This document shows, one piece after another, positions 9,609 to 19,407 of a stretch of 32,048 bases of DNA. The notes beneath the pieces are model-generated. The model was not told where the DNA came from, ran no database searches, and saw only the letters and a list, made by a program, of their open reading frames with translations. Location: contig JAAZMG010000024.1 in assembly GCA_012798935.1 (NCBI GenBank), positions 1 through 32,048 of the forward strand. The letters are read 5' to 3'. Made by a program: the position numbers and the translations under genes. Each line of letters starts with the position of its first letter. Position 1 is the stretch's first letter. The DNA is from Tissierellia bacterium. GTDB taxonomy: Bacteria; Bacillota; Clostridia; Tissierellales; Tepidimicrobiaceae.

Positions 9609-10594
9609 TGTATAGTCAAATTCTAAAGGATATTTTAATGGAATATGAGAAAAAGAGAGATAGGGCAATTTATGAACAGAGGATAAGAACTGAAAAAGTC
9701 TATAAAAAAGTCCCTAGAATAAAAAAAATAGACAAGGAGATATGGGAAACAGGACTTTCTATGTCTAAAGCTGTAATTGAGAATCCTAAGAATTATAAAG
9801 AAGATTTACAAAGAGTAAAAGAAAAAATTGAAAATTTGAAAATGGAAAAAGCTTATTTGCTAACAGAAAATAATATTCCTTTAGATTATTTAGATACTTA
9901 CTATGAATGTAATGAATGTGAGGACAAAGGCTACCTAACAAATGGAGAGAAATGCAATTGTTTGAAACAAGCTCTTATAAATAAAGCCTATAAAATGTCC
10001 AATATTGAAAATGTTCTTAACAAGGAGAACTTTCAAACCTTCGATATAAATGTTTTCCCAGATGAGCCCTTTGATGATGAAAGTATGACTCCAAGAGAGA
10101 ATATGAAAAATATTTCAAGTATATGTGTAGATTTTATAAACAATTTTAATGAAAAAAACGAAGAAAACCTATTATTCTATGGAAGTACAGGATTGGGGAA
10201 AACTTTTATGTGTAATTGTATAGCCAAGTCCTTGTTAGATATGAATAAAATAGTAATATATCAAACAGCTTTTACAATATTGGAAATTATAGAAAAACGT
10301 AGGTTCGGAAGAGATATAGATAGATTTAAAGATTTTGAATATGATATATTATTTGATGCAGATCTTTTAATTATTGATGATTTAGGTACGGAAATATCCA
10401 ATGCATTTACAAATGCAGAAATATTTAATATTGTAAATACAAGATTAATCAATGGCACTAAAACCATAATATCTACTAATTTAACACCAAAAGAAATATC
10501 TGATATCTATACAGATAGAGTGTTTTCAAGAATTCTGGAAAAGTTTATTCCACTAAGATTTTATGGCCCAGATTTAAGGTGGGAATCTAAGTAG
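9608..10594 (+). CDS. DnaC/DnaI-like helicase-loader ATPase
   Basis: CNECEDKGYLTNGEKCNCLK zinc-ribbon-like, LLFYGSTGLGKTFMCNCIA Walker A, LLIIDDLGTE Walker B; overlaps the dnaD stop (TAATG). Confidence 0.92.
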   Translation: MYSQILKDILMEYEKKRDRAIYEQRIRTEKVYKKVPRIKKIDKEIWETGLSMSKAVIENPKNYKEDLQRVKEKIENLKMEKAYLLTENNIPLDYLDTYYECNECEDKGYLTNGEKCNCLKQALINKAYKMSNIENVLNKENFQTFDINVFPDEPFDDESMTPRENMKNISSICVDFINNFNEKNEENLLFYGSTGLGKTFMCNCIAKSLLDMNKIVIYQTAFTILEIIEKRRFGRDIDRFKDFEYDILFDADLLIIDDLGTEISNAFTNAEIFNIVNTRLINGTKTIISTNLTPKEISDIYTDRVFSRILEKFIPLRFYGPDLRWESK

Positions 10595-10619
10595 CATAAA
10601 AAACGAAAGGAGGGTTTTA

Positions 10620-11144
10620 ATGGAGACTTGGGAAAGAAGAAAAGAAATTTTAAAAACTTTAAATAGATCCAAAAAACCCATTAAAGGTACAGACCTTTCC
10701 CAGATGTTTGATGTTAGTAGACAAGTAATAGTTCAGGATATTGCCCTACTAAGAGCAAGAGGGGAAAATATACTGGCAACACCTCAAGGATACATAATTC
10801 CACACATATATGGAAAGAATAAGATCATTAAATCTATAGTTTGTAAACATGAAGGTTATGATCAAATAGAAGATGAGTTAAAAGCAATTATTGATATGGG
10901 GGGAAAAGCAGTAGACGTAATAGTTGAACATCCAGTATATGGAGAAATAAAAAGTCCCCTTGAGATCAGTTCTAGATTAGAATTAGAACAGTTTATGGAA
11001 AATTTAAAACAAACCAAAGCAGAACCTTTGTCTTCCTTAACAGGGGGAATACATATACACACTATAGAGGTAGAGGATGAGGAAAGTTTCAAAAAAATAA
11101 AGGAAATTTTAATGAAGAAAAAATACTTGATAAATGAAGAATAA
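10620..11144 (+). CDS. niaR: NiaR-type transcriptional repressor (HTH + 3H domain), niacin-responsive
   Basis: N-terminal HTH (LSQMFDVSRQVIVQDIALLRARG), C-terminal 3H domain with conserved His (CKHEGY, VEHPVYG, GGIHIHTIEVED). Confidence 0.88.
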   Translation: METWERRKEILKTLNRSKKPIKGTDLSQMFDVSRQVIVQDIALLRARGENILATPQGYIIPHIYGKNKIIKSIVCKHEGYDQIEDELKAIIDMGGKAVDVIVEHPVYGEIKSPLEISSRLELEQFMENLKQTKAEPLSSLTGGIHIHTIEVEDEESFKKIKEILMKKKYLINEE

Positions 11145-11155
11145 AATGGTATATT
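11127..11155 (+). promoter_or_regulatory. Promoter inside the niaR 3' end driving the EIIC-like gene
   Basis: TTGATA (11127-11132), 17 nt, TATATT (11150-11155). Confidence 0.6.
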
Positions 11156-11161
11156 TGTATA

Positions 11162-11183
11162 TACAGGTGACAAGACACATGTA
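11162..11183. promoter_or_regulatory. NiaR-operator-like 22-bp imperfect palindrome
   Basis: TACAGGTGACAAGACACATGTA; dyad ACA-n-GTG-n-C...G-n-CAC-n-TGT placed just after the -10. Confidence 0.65.
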
Positions 11184-11209
11184 AATACAAAACAAAAGAG
11201 GTGGCTCTA

Positions 11210-12238
11210 TTGGATAATAAACCAAGTAAAAAAGACACAGTAAAAGATTATTTAGTTAAGATTTTTAATGGGATGGCTTTAGGACTTTTTTCTTCATTAT
11301 TAATAGGTTTAATAATTAAACAACTAGGTACTTTTTTGAACATAGGTATAATGGTTAGATTTGGTCAAATATCTCAAATGCTTATGGGGCCTGCTATAGG
11401 AGCAGGGGTTGCTTACAGTGTAGGAGCTCCGCCCTTAGGGATTTTTGCTTCAGTAGTAACTGGAGCCATAGGAGCAGGTACTGTTACTTTTGAGGAAGGA
11501 GTTGCATTAATTAAAATAGGAGAACCAGTAGGAGCCTTTGTTGCTGGGCTTCTGGGGGCTGAATTTTCAAAGATAATAAAGGGAAAAACTAAAGTAGATA
11601 TTGTGTTAGTCCCTTTAACCACTATTATTATAGGTGGTTTAGCTGGAAATTATATAGGACCAGTTGTATCTTCTTTCATGACCCTTATTGGTAATATTAT
11701 AAATTTAGCTACAGAGCTGCAGCCTATTCCTATGGGAATAATTGTATCGGTAATAATGGGGATAGTATTAACTTTACCTATTAGTAGTGCAGCCTTGGCT
11801 ATATCTTTAGGCCTTAATGGATTAGCTGCTGGTGCTAGTACTGTAGGTTGTTGTGCTCAAATGATAGGGTTTGCAGTATGTTCCTATAGGGAAAATGGAT
11901 TTGGTGGATTTATTGCACAGGGAATAGGCACATCTATGTTACAAATTCCAAATATAATAAGAAACCCTAGAATATGGATACCCCCTATAATTACATCGGC
12001 TATCCTTGGACCTATTTCTACTACTCTATTTAAAATGGAAAGTAATATGATTGGAGCAGGGATGGGGACCAGTGGATTAGTAGGACAGTTTGCAGTAATT
12101 GAAGTTATGGGTTCTAAACTAGGAACTTTTATTAGTATAATATTAATGCATTTTATATTACCTGGAATTATTTCTTTTATTATATCGGAATGGATGAGGA
12201 AAGCAGGATATATAAAATTTGGTGATATGAAACTATAA
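11210..12238 (+). CDS. PTS EIIC-like membrane transporter (PTS_EIIC_2 type), orphan; candidate NiaR-regulated transporter
   Basis: Polytopic Gly/Ala-rich membrane protein with EIIC_2-like sequence; TTG 11210 after AGAGGTGG (ORF-track GTG 11201 lies within the ribosome-binding site). No EIIA/EIIB nearby. Confidence 0.75.
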   Translation: MDNKPSKKDTVKDYLVKIFNGMALGLFSSLLIGLIIKQLGTFLNIGIMVRFGQISQMLMGPAIGAGVAYSVGAPPLGIFASVVTGAIGAGTVTFEEGVALIKIGEPVGAFVAGLLGAEFSKIIKGKTKVDIVLVPLTTIIIGGLAGNYIGPVVSSFMTLIGNIINLATELQPIPMGIIVSVIMGIVLTLPISSAALAISLGLNGLAAGASTVGCCAQMIGFAVCSYRENGFGGFIAQGIGTSMLQIPNIIRNPRIWIPPIITSAILGPISTTLFKMESNMIGAGMGTSGLVGQFAVIEVMGSKLGTFISIILMHFILPGIISFIISEWMRKAGYIKFGDMKL

Positions 12239-12295
12239 TGAGTCAAAGGCTTAGTCTTTGACTTATTATATGGAAGTTTGTTTTCCTTTTAAAAA

Positions 12296-12324
12296 TTGAT
12301 ATTTTTGTCAAAATATGATATACT
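12296..12324 (+). promoter_or_regulatory. Promoter of the T-box-serS unit
   Basis: TTGATA (12296-12301), 17 nt, TATACT (12319-12324). Confidence 0.7.
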
Positions 12325-12330
12325 AAATTA

Positions 12331-12531
12331 TAAAATTTAATATATTAGCTAAGAAAGGAACTAGTAAATAACAAAGTCTTTTTAGAGAGTCAGTGGTTGG
12401 TGGAAATTGACAAGACTTATTATTGAATCCAGCCTAGAGCTATTACATTATAAGTGAACCGAAAGGTTAACTAGGGTGGCAACGCGGGAGATACTCTCGT
12501 CCCTAATATTTTAGGGATTGAGAGTTTTTTT
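12331..12531 (+). ncRNA. T-box leader (Ser) with intrinsic terminator
   Basis: T-box core AGGGTGGCAACGCGGGAG; Stem I AAGTCTT/AAGACTT; candidate specifier TCC (12428-12430) in GAATCCAGCC; terminator ACTCTCgTCCCTAA-tatt-TTAGGGAttGAGAGTTTTTTT. Confidence 0.93.
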
Positions 12532-12536
12532 ATTAA

Positions 12537-13838
<1,302 letters not shown>

Positions 13839-14018
13839 TAAAACAGCGGGGCTGTCCAAGACCACTGAAAAGGTCGTTCTAGGAAAGCCCTCACTTATAA
13901 ATATTAATTAAAATGAACTTTCCATAGAAGCCTTTTTTATTGTATTAAAAACAATCATAATATTTATATAAAAATATACAATATTAATATATAAGTAGTA
14001 AAACCAGGAGGTATGTAA

Positions 14019-15515
14019 TTGAAAAGGCCAAGGCGCTTATATATTATATTAGTATTTATATTGATATTTACCACAATAGGCTGTGTTAACCAGGTAAAAA
14101 AGTATCCCACATTAATAGTAGATGATTATAATGGGATTGATTTAGATAGGATCAATCATTATAAAATAGACGTTAATTTTGACCCAGTTAATAGATCTTA
14201 TTCAGCTGAGCAGACAGTTACCTATATAAACAATACTAAAAAGGTACTAGGGGAAGTATATTTTCACATATATCCTAATGCCTATAAATCCCCAGAAACT
14301 GCCCCTATTTTATTTAGCAATGCTACAATATCTAAAGGGAACTATGTACCTGGTCATATGGAAATAAAGGAAGTTTTAATAGATAAAGAGAAAGTTGACT
14401 TTCAAATAAAGGGTGTAGGAGATACTATTTTAAAGCTAAGTTTATCAAATCTCCTCAACCCTAATGAAAAAATGAAAGTAGACCTTAAATATGAAGTAAA
14501 ACTTCCATTAAATGTAGATAGATTTGGATATGGTAAAGATGTATTTAATTTTGGCAATTGGTATCCCATAGCTTGTGTATATGATGAAGATGGTTGGAAC
14601 CTAGATCCTTACTATAGCATAGGAGATCCTTTTTATAGTGATATAAGTAGTTATGATGTAGTCATTACAACCCCTAAGGATATAATAGTTGCAACTAGTG
14701 GTAGCATAATTTCAGAAAAAACAAAGGGGAATAAGAAAATCCATACTATTAAAGGGGAACTTATTAGAGATTTTGCCTGGGTAGCTAGTACTGATTTTAT
14801 AGTAAAGAAGACAAAGGCAGAGGGAACCATAATAAAATTATATACCATGGAAAATAAACCGGATATGATAAATTTTGCCCTTCAAATAGGAGCAGATAGT
14901 ATAGAAATATTTAATAGAATATTTGGCAAATATCCTTATGGTGAATATTCTATAGTTATGACAGAATTTCCTACAGGTATGGAATATCCAGGGATAGTAT
15001 TTATAGGTAAGGATTATTTCAATTTATACTATAAAGATGAGTTAGAGAAAATAATTGTCCATGAAACAGCACATCAATGGTGGTATGGTATAGTTGGAAA
15101 TGATCAAATAGATGAAGCATGGCTAGATGAATCCCTTGCTAGTTATTCTGAAGTAATTTATATGGTTGAAAACTATGGAGAAATGGAAGGAGCAGATTAT
15201 TATAACTATTTTTATGAGATGAGTTATGAATATGGAAAAGCTCTTCTTTCTACAGACACTATAATAAACAAACCCTTAAATGAATTTAATAGTTGGGATG
15301 ATTATGGACTTTTAGTATATGTGAAGGGAGCTATGTTTTTAAATGAAATAAAAGAAGACTTTGGCATGGAAGTATTGTATGATATATTAAATAAATATTA
15401 CAGCACATATAAATTTTACAATGGAAACACACAAGATTTTATAAAGATTTGTCAAGAGGTAACCAACACCTCTTTTAAAGAAAGAGTTGATAGATGGTTT
15501 TATGGTATAGAATGA
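14019..15515 (+). CDS. M1 family metallopeptidase, putative lipoprotein
   Basis: HETAHQWWYGIVGNDQIDEAWLDESLASYSE (HExxH-x18-E), GMEYPG; N-terminal lipobox TTIGC. Confidence 0.9.
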   Translation: MKRPRRLYIILVFILIFTTIGCVNQVKKYPTLIVDDYNGIDLDRINHYKIDVNFDPVNRSYSAEQTVTYINNTKKVLGEVYFHIYPNAYKSPETAPILFSNATISKGNYVPGHMEIKEVLIDKEKVDFQIKGVGDTILKLSLSNLLNPNEKMKVDLKYEVKLPLNVDRFGYGKDVFNFGNWYPIACVYDEDGWNLDPYYSIGDPFYSDISSYDVVITTPKDIIVATSGSIISEKTKGNKKIHTIKGELIRDFAWVASTDFIVKKTKAEGTIIKLYTMENKPDMINFALQIGADSIEIFNRIFGKYPYGEYSIVMTEFPTGMEYPGIVFIGKDYFNLYYKDELEKIIVHETAHQWWYGIVGNDQIDEAWLDESLASYSEVIYMVENYGEMEGADYYNYFYEMSYEYGKALLSTDTIINKPLNEFNSWDDYGLLVYVKGAMFLNEIKEDFGMEVLYDILNKYYSTYKFYNGNTQDFIKICQEVTNTSFKERVDRWFYGIE

Positions 15516-15547
15516 AATGGAGGGTTTTTTTATCCCTCCATTTCTAT
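15514..15547. terminator. Terminator between M1 peptidase and the convergent small ORF
   Basis: GAAATGGAGGG-tttttttat-CCCTCCATTTC. Confidence 0.8.
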
Positions 15548-15664
15548 TTAGAATCTTCTAAAGCCAGATTCAAACCCGCCAAATAATATTACTAATAACA
15601 GGAAGAAAAATAGTAAACTAGAGTCTTCATTACAGAATCCGTCACGTCTTTGTAAATCAGTCAT
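15548..15664 (-). CDS. 38-aa small membrane-type protein, possibly sporulation-associated (not in the ORF track)
   Basis: Reverse strand AAAGGGAGGTTTTAAT-ATG...; MTDLQRRDGFCNEDSSLLFFFLLLVILFGGFESGFRRF*; strong ribosome-binding site and hydrophobic segment. Confidence 0.65.
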   Translation of the reverse strand: MTDLQRRDGFCNEDSSLLFFFLLLVILFGGFESGFRRF

Positions 15665-15774
15665 ATTAAAACCTCCCTTTATTGATTTGTATTTTACCTA
15701 ATATATTATATAATTATAAGAGCATATTTGTGACTACTTGTAAGAAGGTTCAACATAAACAAGGGGGAAAATCT

Positions 15775-16962
15775 ATGAAGAAAAAGTTTATCAAAGCAAT
15801 GTCCTTATTTTTATTATTCATTTTAATATTAAGTTCTGCAGCATTTGCTACAGTAGGTATTGAGAATCAGGTGTCAGCATACTTATTGGGAGATTATGAA
15901 ACAGGGGAAATATTAGAAGAATATAATATATATAAACCTATAGAAATTGCTAGTATAACTAAATTAATGTCCTATTTAGTAATTATGGATGAAGTCCAAA
16001 AAGGGTCCATTTCATTAGAAGATATAGTTTATATAGATGAAGATACTGTCAAAGTGAGAGGTTCTAGTTTAGAATTAAAAGAAGGAGAAACATTTACAGT
16101 TAATGAGCTATTAAAGGCTCTTATGGTAGTTTCAGCTAATGATGCTACCTATGCTCTTTCAAAACATGTTGCAGGAGGCGAAGAGGCCTTCGTTAACATG
16201 ATGAATGATAAAGCAAAGAGCCTTGGACTTAGGAATACCATATATTTTAATTCTACAGGGCTTCCTGAAGGTAAAATACAGAATATGATGAGCCCGGAAG
16301 ATATTTTTATTCTATCAAGGCATATAATAAATAAATATCCAGAAATATTATTTTTATCCACTATTCCCTATATAGAAATACCTAGCAGGGATTATAAAGA
16401 ACAAAACACCAATCCTCTATTAAATGAAATAATAGGAGTAGATGGGCTTAAAACTGGCTTTACTAATAAGGCTGGTTATTGTTTAGTTTCCACTATAGGA
16501 GTCAATGGAATAACTGACCAAGATGAAGATTTTAGATTGATTAGTATAGTTATGGGAACAAAAAATGAAGATAAAAGAAAGGAGATGGGAGGGGCATTAG
16601 TTCAATATGGATTAAATAATTACTCTAAAAGGATATTAGCTAATGAAAACATCCCAATAGATACTATTTACTTGCCTAAGAGCAAAAATAAGGAGGTAGA
16701 AGTTTATCCTGCAAGAAGTTCTAGTGCTATAGTTAAAAATGAAGACATTATAGATAAGGATATTTTTATAGATGAGAAATTAAAACTTCCATTAAAGAAA
16801 TCAGATAGAATAGGAAAGTTAGTTATTTTAAAAAATGGCAAAGTTTTGGATGAAATGGATTTGATTGTTCATGAAAAGATAAAAAAAGAAGGATTATTTA
16901 GAGTAATAGGTAGATGTATGAAGAAATTTTTATCTTTTATATTTTCTAAGATAATAAAATAA
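15775..16962 (+). CDS. D-alanyl-D-alanine carboxypeptidase (DacF/PBP5-like)
   Basis: Signal peptide; ASITKL (SxxK), SAND (SxN), LKTGF (KTG); ATG 15775 after AAGGGGGAAA. Confidence 0.93.
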   Translation: MKKKFIKAMSLFLLFILILSSAAFATVGIENQVSAYLLGDYETGEILEEYNIYKPIEIASITKLMSYLVIMDEVQKGSISLEDIVYIDEDTVKVRGSSLELKEGETFTVNELLKALMVVSANDATYALSKHVAGGEEAFVNMMNDKAKSLGLRNTIYFNSTGLPEGKIQNMMSPEDIFILSRHIINKYPEILFLSTIPYIEIPSRDYKEQNTNPLLNEIIGVDGLKTGFTNKAGYCLVSTIGVNGITDQDEDFRLISIVMGTKNEDKRKEMGGALVQYGLNNYSKRILANENIPIDTIYLPKSKNKEVEVYPARSSSAIVKNEDIIDKDIFIDEKLKLPLKKSDRIGKLVILKNGKVLDEMDLIVHEKIKKEGLFRVIGRCMKKFLSFIFSKIIK

Positions 16963-16980
16963 GTTAAGGAAAAATTCAAA

Positions 16981-17009
16981 TTGACAACTAGAAGAAAATG
17001 ATGTAAAAT
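16981..17009 (+). promoter_or_regulatory. Promoter for tRNA-Arg (and possibly tadA)
   Basis: TTGACA (16981-16986), 17 nt, TAAAAT (17004-17009). Confidence 0.75.
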
Positions 17010-17032
17010 ATATTAACGTGAGTACCTTTTGT

Positions 17033-17109
17033 GCATCCGTAGCTCAGAAGGATAGAGCAGCGCCCTCCTAAGGCGTGTGTCGGGGGTTCGATTCCTCTCG
17101 GGTGCACCA
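17033..17109 (+). tRNA. tRNA-Arg (anticodon CCT)
   Basis: Acceptor GCATCCG/CGGGTGC, anticodon loop CTCCTAA, T arm GGGGGTTCGATTCCTC, encoded CCA. Confidence 0.95.
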
Positions 17110-17131
17110 TATTTATTTTGGTGATGTGTTT

Positions 17132-17584
17132 ATGGATAATATCTATATGAGATTAGCCTTGGAAGAAGCATATAAAGCCTTTAGCACCTATGAAGTACCT
17201 ATAGGTGCTGTTATTGTTCATAATGGCAAAGTCATTGGGAAAGGATATAATAAAAGAGAAACATTAAAGGATCCCTTAGCCCATGCAGAGTTAATTGCTA
17301 TAAAAGAAGCTAGTAACTATTTGGGAGGGTGGAGGCTAATAGATTGCACTATGTATGTAACATTAGAACCCTGCGCTATGTGTGCAGGAGCCATAATGAA
17401 CTCAAGGATAGAAAGACTTGTAATAGGGGCAAAGGATCCTAAAATGGGCTGTTGTGGGTCTGTAGTAAATCTAGTAGATAATCCAAAATTTAATCATAGA
17501 GTAGAAGTAGAGACTGGGGTATTAGAAGATGAATGCAGCAACATAATTACCAACTTTTTCAAACAAATAAGAAAGAACAAATAA
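17132..17584 (+). CDS. tadA: tRNA-specific adenosine deaminase TadA
   Basis: HAELIAIKEA and PCAMCAGAI deaminase motifs; ATG 17132. The ORF-track start lies within the tRNA. Confidence 0.9.
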   Translation: MDNIYMRLALEEAYKAFSTYEVPIGAVIVHNGKVIGKGYNKRETLKDPLAHAELIAIKEASNYLGGWRLIDCTMYVTLEPCAMCAGAIMNSRIERLVIGAKDPKMGCCGSVVNLVDNPKFNHRVEVETGVLEDECSNIITNFFKQIRKNK

Positions 17585-17621
17585 ATTAACTTCTAATTTT
17601 TTATATCCCATATCTGTTTTT

Positions 17622-17713
17622 GGAGAGATGTCCGAGAGGTTGAAGGTGGTGGTCTCGAAAACCACTGTGCAGGCCATCCTGTACCGAGGGTTCGAATCCC
17701 TCTCTCTCCGCCA
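17622..17713 (+). tRNA. tRNA-Ser (anticodon CGA)
   Basis: Acceptor GGAGAGA/TCTCTCC, anticodon loop CTCGAAA, long variable arm, discriminator G, CCA encoded. Confidence 0.95.
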
Positions 17714-17719
17714 AAAATT

Positions 17720-17745
17720 TCAACCTGGTATATACCAGGTTGTTT
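17720..17745 (+). terminator. Terminator after tRNA-Ser
   Basis: CAACCTGGTATATACCAGGTTGTTTTC. Confidence 0.8.
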
Positions 17746-17907
17746 TCGTATCAATTCCTATTAATTAATAAAAAAACAATAAAAATGGTTGAAATTTTTT
17801 TATTAATGCGTTAAAGTAATAAAGAGACACTCTAACCGAATAAACTAAGTGTAGGAGGACTATATCTAATATAATTTTGCAAATATTTAGAATATTAAAA
17901 AAACTAC

Positions 17908-17936
17908 TTGACATTTAAGGAACAAAGGTATATATT
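17908..17936 (+). promoter_or_regulatory. Promoter of the first NSS symporter
   Basis: TTGACA, 17 nt, TATATT. Confidence 0.75.
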
Positions 17937-17969
17937 AAATAGTAATTTCAAAAAAAAGGGGTGAATAAA

Positions 17970-19340
17970 ATGAGTAACAAATCTAAAGTTAGAACAAAGG
18001 AAGGTTTTAAAAGTAGCTTTGGCTTACTTGCTGCAGCTATAGGTTCTGCAGTAGGCCTAGGCAATATATGGAGGTTTCCATATATTACTGGTAGGTACGG
18101 AGGTGGAGCATTTTTAATCGTTTATTTACTATGTGTGGCAATAATAGGCATTCCTGTTATGATAGCTGAATTTATAATTGGTAGGGAAGGAGAAAAGGAT
18201 GCAATAGGTTCTTACAAAAGATTGGCACCTGAAAGCAAATGGTATATAAGTAGTGTTCTAGGGGTAGGAGCAGCTTTTTTGATTCTAGCATTCTATGGAG
18301 TTGTAACTGGTTGGACTTTTGAATATATAGCTAGTGCAATTCTAAATAGATTTGCAGGTCAAAGTGCTGAAGCAATTGGGGATTATTTTGTAGGTTTTAT
18401 ATCTAGCCCTATGAAACCAATTATTTGGCAAATTATAGCTATGTCTATTACAGCTTTTGTAGTAGCTGCTGGTGTAGAAAAAGGGATTGAAAAGTCTGCT
18501 AAAATATTGGTGCCACTTTTATTATTGATTATTGTTATTTTAGATATTAGAGCTCTTACTTTGCCAGGAGGGAAAGCAGGTTTAGAATTCTTATTTAAAC
18601 CAAAATTTAATGAATTAACAGCAGAAGGTATTTTAGCCGCCTTAGGTCATGCATTTTTCTCTTTAAGTTTAGGTATGGGTATTATGATAACCTATGGTGC
18701 GTATATACCAAAAGATGAAAACCTAGGCAAAACAGCATTAAATGTAAGCATTGCCGACACTTTAATAGCAGTATTAGCTGGTATAGCTATATTCCCAGTG
18801 GTATTTGCATTTAATATAGAGCCTAACAGTGGAGCAGGGCTTGTGTTCATCACCTTACCTAATATTTTTGGTCAAATGCCAGGTGGATATTTATTCTCTA
18901 TCATGTTCTTTGCATTATTAGGTTTAGCAGCTTTAACATCTACCATATCCTTACTAGAGGCAGTAGTTGCTTATGTAATACAAAGGTTTAATATGGAAAG
19001 GGTAAAAGCTACTGTTATCACAGCCACTTTGATTACATTACTTGGCATAGTAGCCTCATTATCCAACGGTGAACTGTCAAATATATCTATAGCTGGATAC
19101 AATATATTTGATTTTCTAGATAATTTAACGGCTGATTTCTTCTTACCTATATCAGCATTGATAAGCTCCTTATTTGTTGGATGGGTGCTAGATAAACAAA
19201 TAGTAGAAAATCAACTTACTAATAACGGAACTATTCAGGTAGGCTATATAAAGGTACTAAGCTTTTTATTTAAAATATTATCTCCAATAGCTATAATAAT
19301 AGTATTTGTTTCCGGAGTAACACAAAGGTGGATAATGTAG
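17970..19340 (+). CDS. Sodium-dependent transporter, NSS/SNF family
   Basis: SFGLLAAAIGSAVGLGNIWRFPYITGRYGGGAFLIVY NSS signature. Confidence 0.95.
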   Translation: MSNKSKVRTKEGFKSSFGLLAAAIGSAVGLGNIWRFPYITGRYGGGAFLIVYLLCVAIIGIPVMIAEFIIGREGEKDAIGSYKRLAPESKWYISSVLGVGAAFLILAFYGVVTGWTFEYIASAILNRFAGQSAEAIGDYFVGFISSPMKPIIWQIIAMSITAFVVAAGVEKGIEKSAKILVPLLLLIIVILDIRALTLPGGKAGLEFLFKPKFNELTAEGILAALGHAFFSLSLGMGIMITYGAYIPKDENLGKTALNVSIADTLIAVLAGIAIFPVVFAFNIEPNSGAGLVFITLPNIFGQMPGGYLFSIMFFALLGLAALTSTISLLEAVVAYVIQRFNMERVKATVITATLITLLGIVASLSNGELSNISIAGYNIFDFLDNLTADFFLPISALISSLFVGWVLDKQIVENQLTNNGTIQVGYIKVLSFLFKILSPIAIIIVFVSGVTQRWIM

Positions 19341-19349
19341 ATTGGTCAA

Positions 19350-19380
19350 TGAGACAGTAGATTATTCTCCTGTCTCATTT
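19350..19380 (+). terminator. Terminator between the NSS genes
   Basis: TGAGACAG...CTGTCTCATTT. Confidence 0.65.
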
Positions 19381-19407
19381 ACTTTTTAATTAACAAGGGG
19401 GAATTAG

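Noticed and set aside
11884-12246. 120-aa minus-strand ORF
   Set aside because: Antisense to the EIIC-like gene; its composition mirrors the membrane-protein codons.
17764-17807. 13-bp perfect inverted repeat ATTAATAAAAAAA/TTTTTTTATTAAT
   Set aside because: Very AT-rich homopolymer-based arms in AT-rich intergenic DNA; a weak hairpin that is easily formed by chance.
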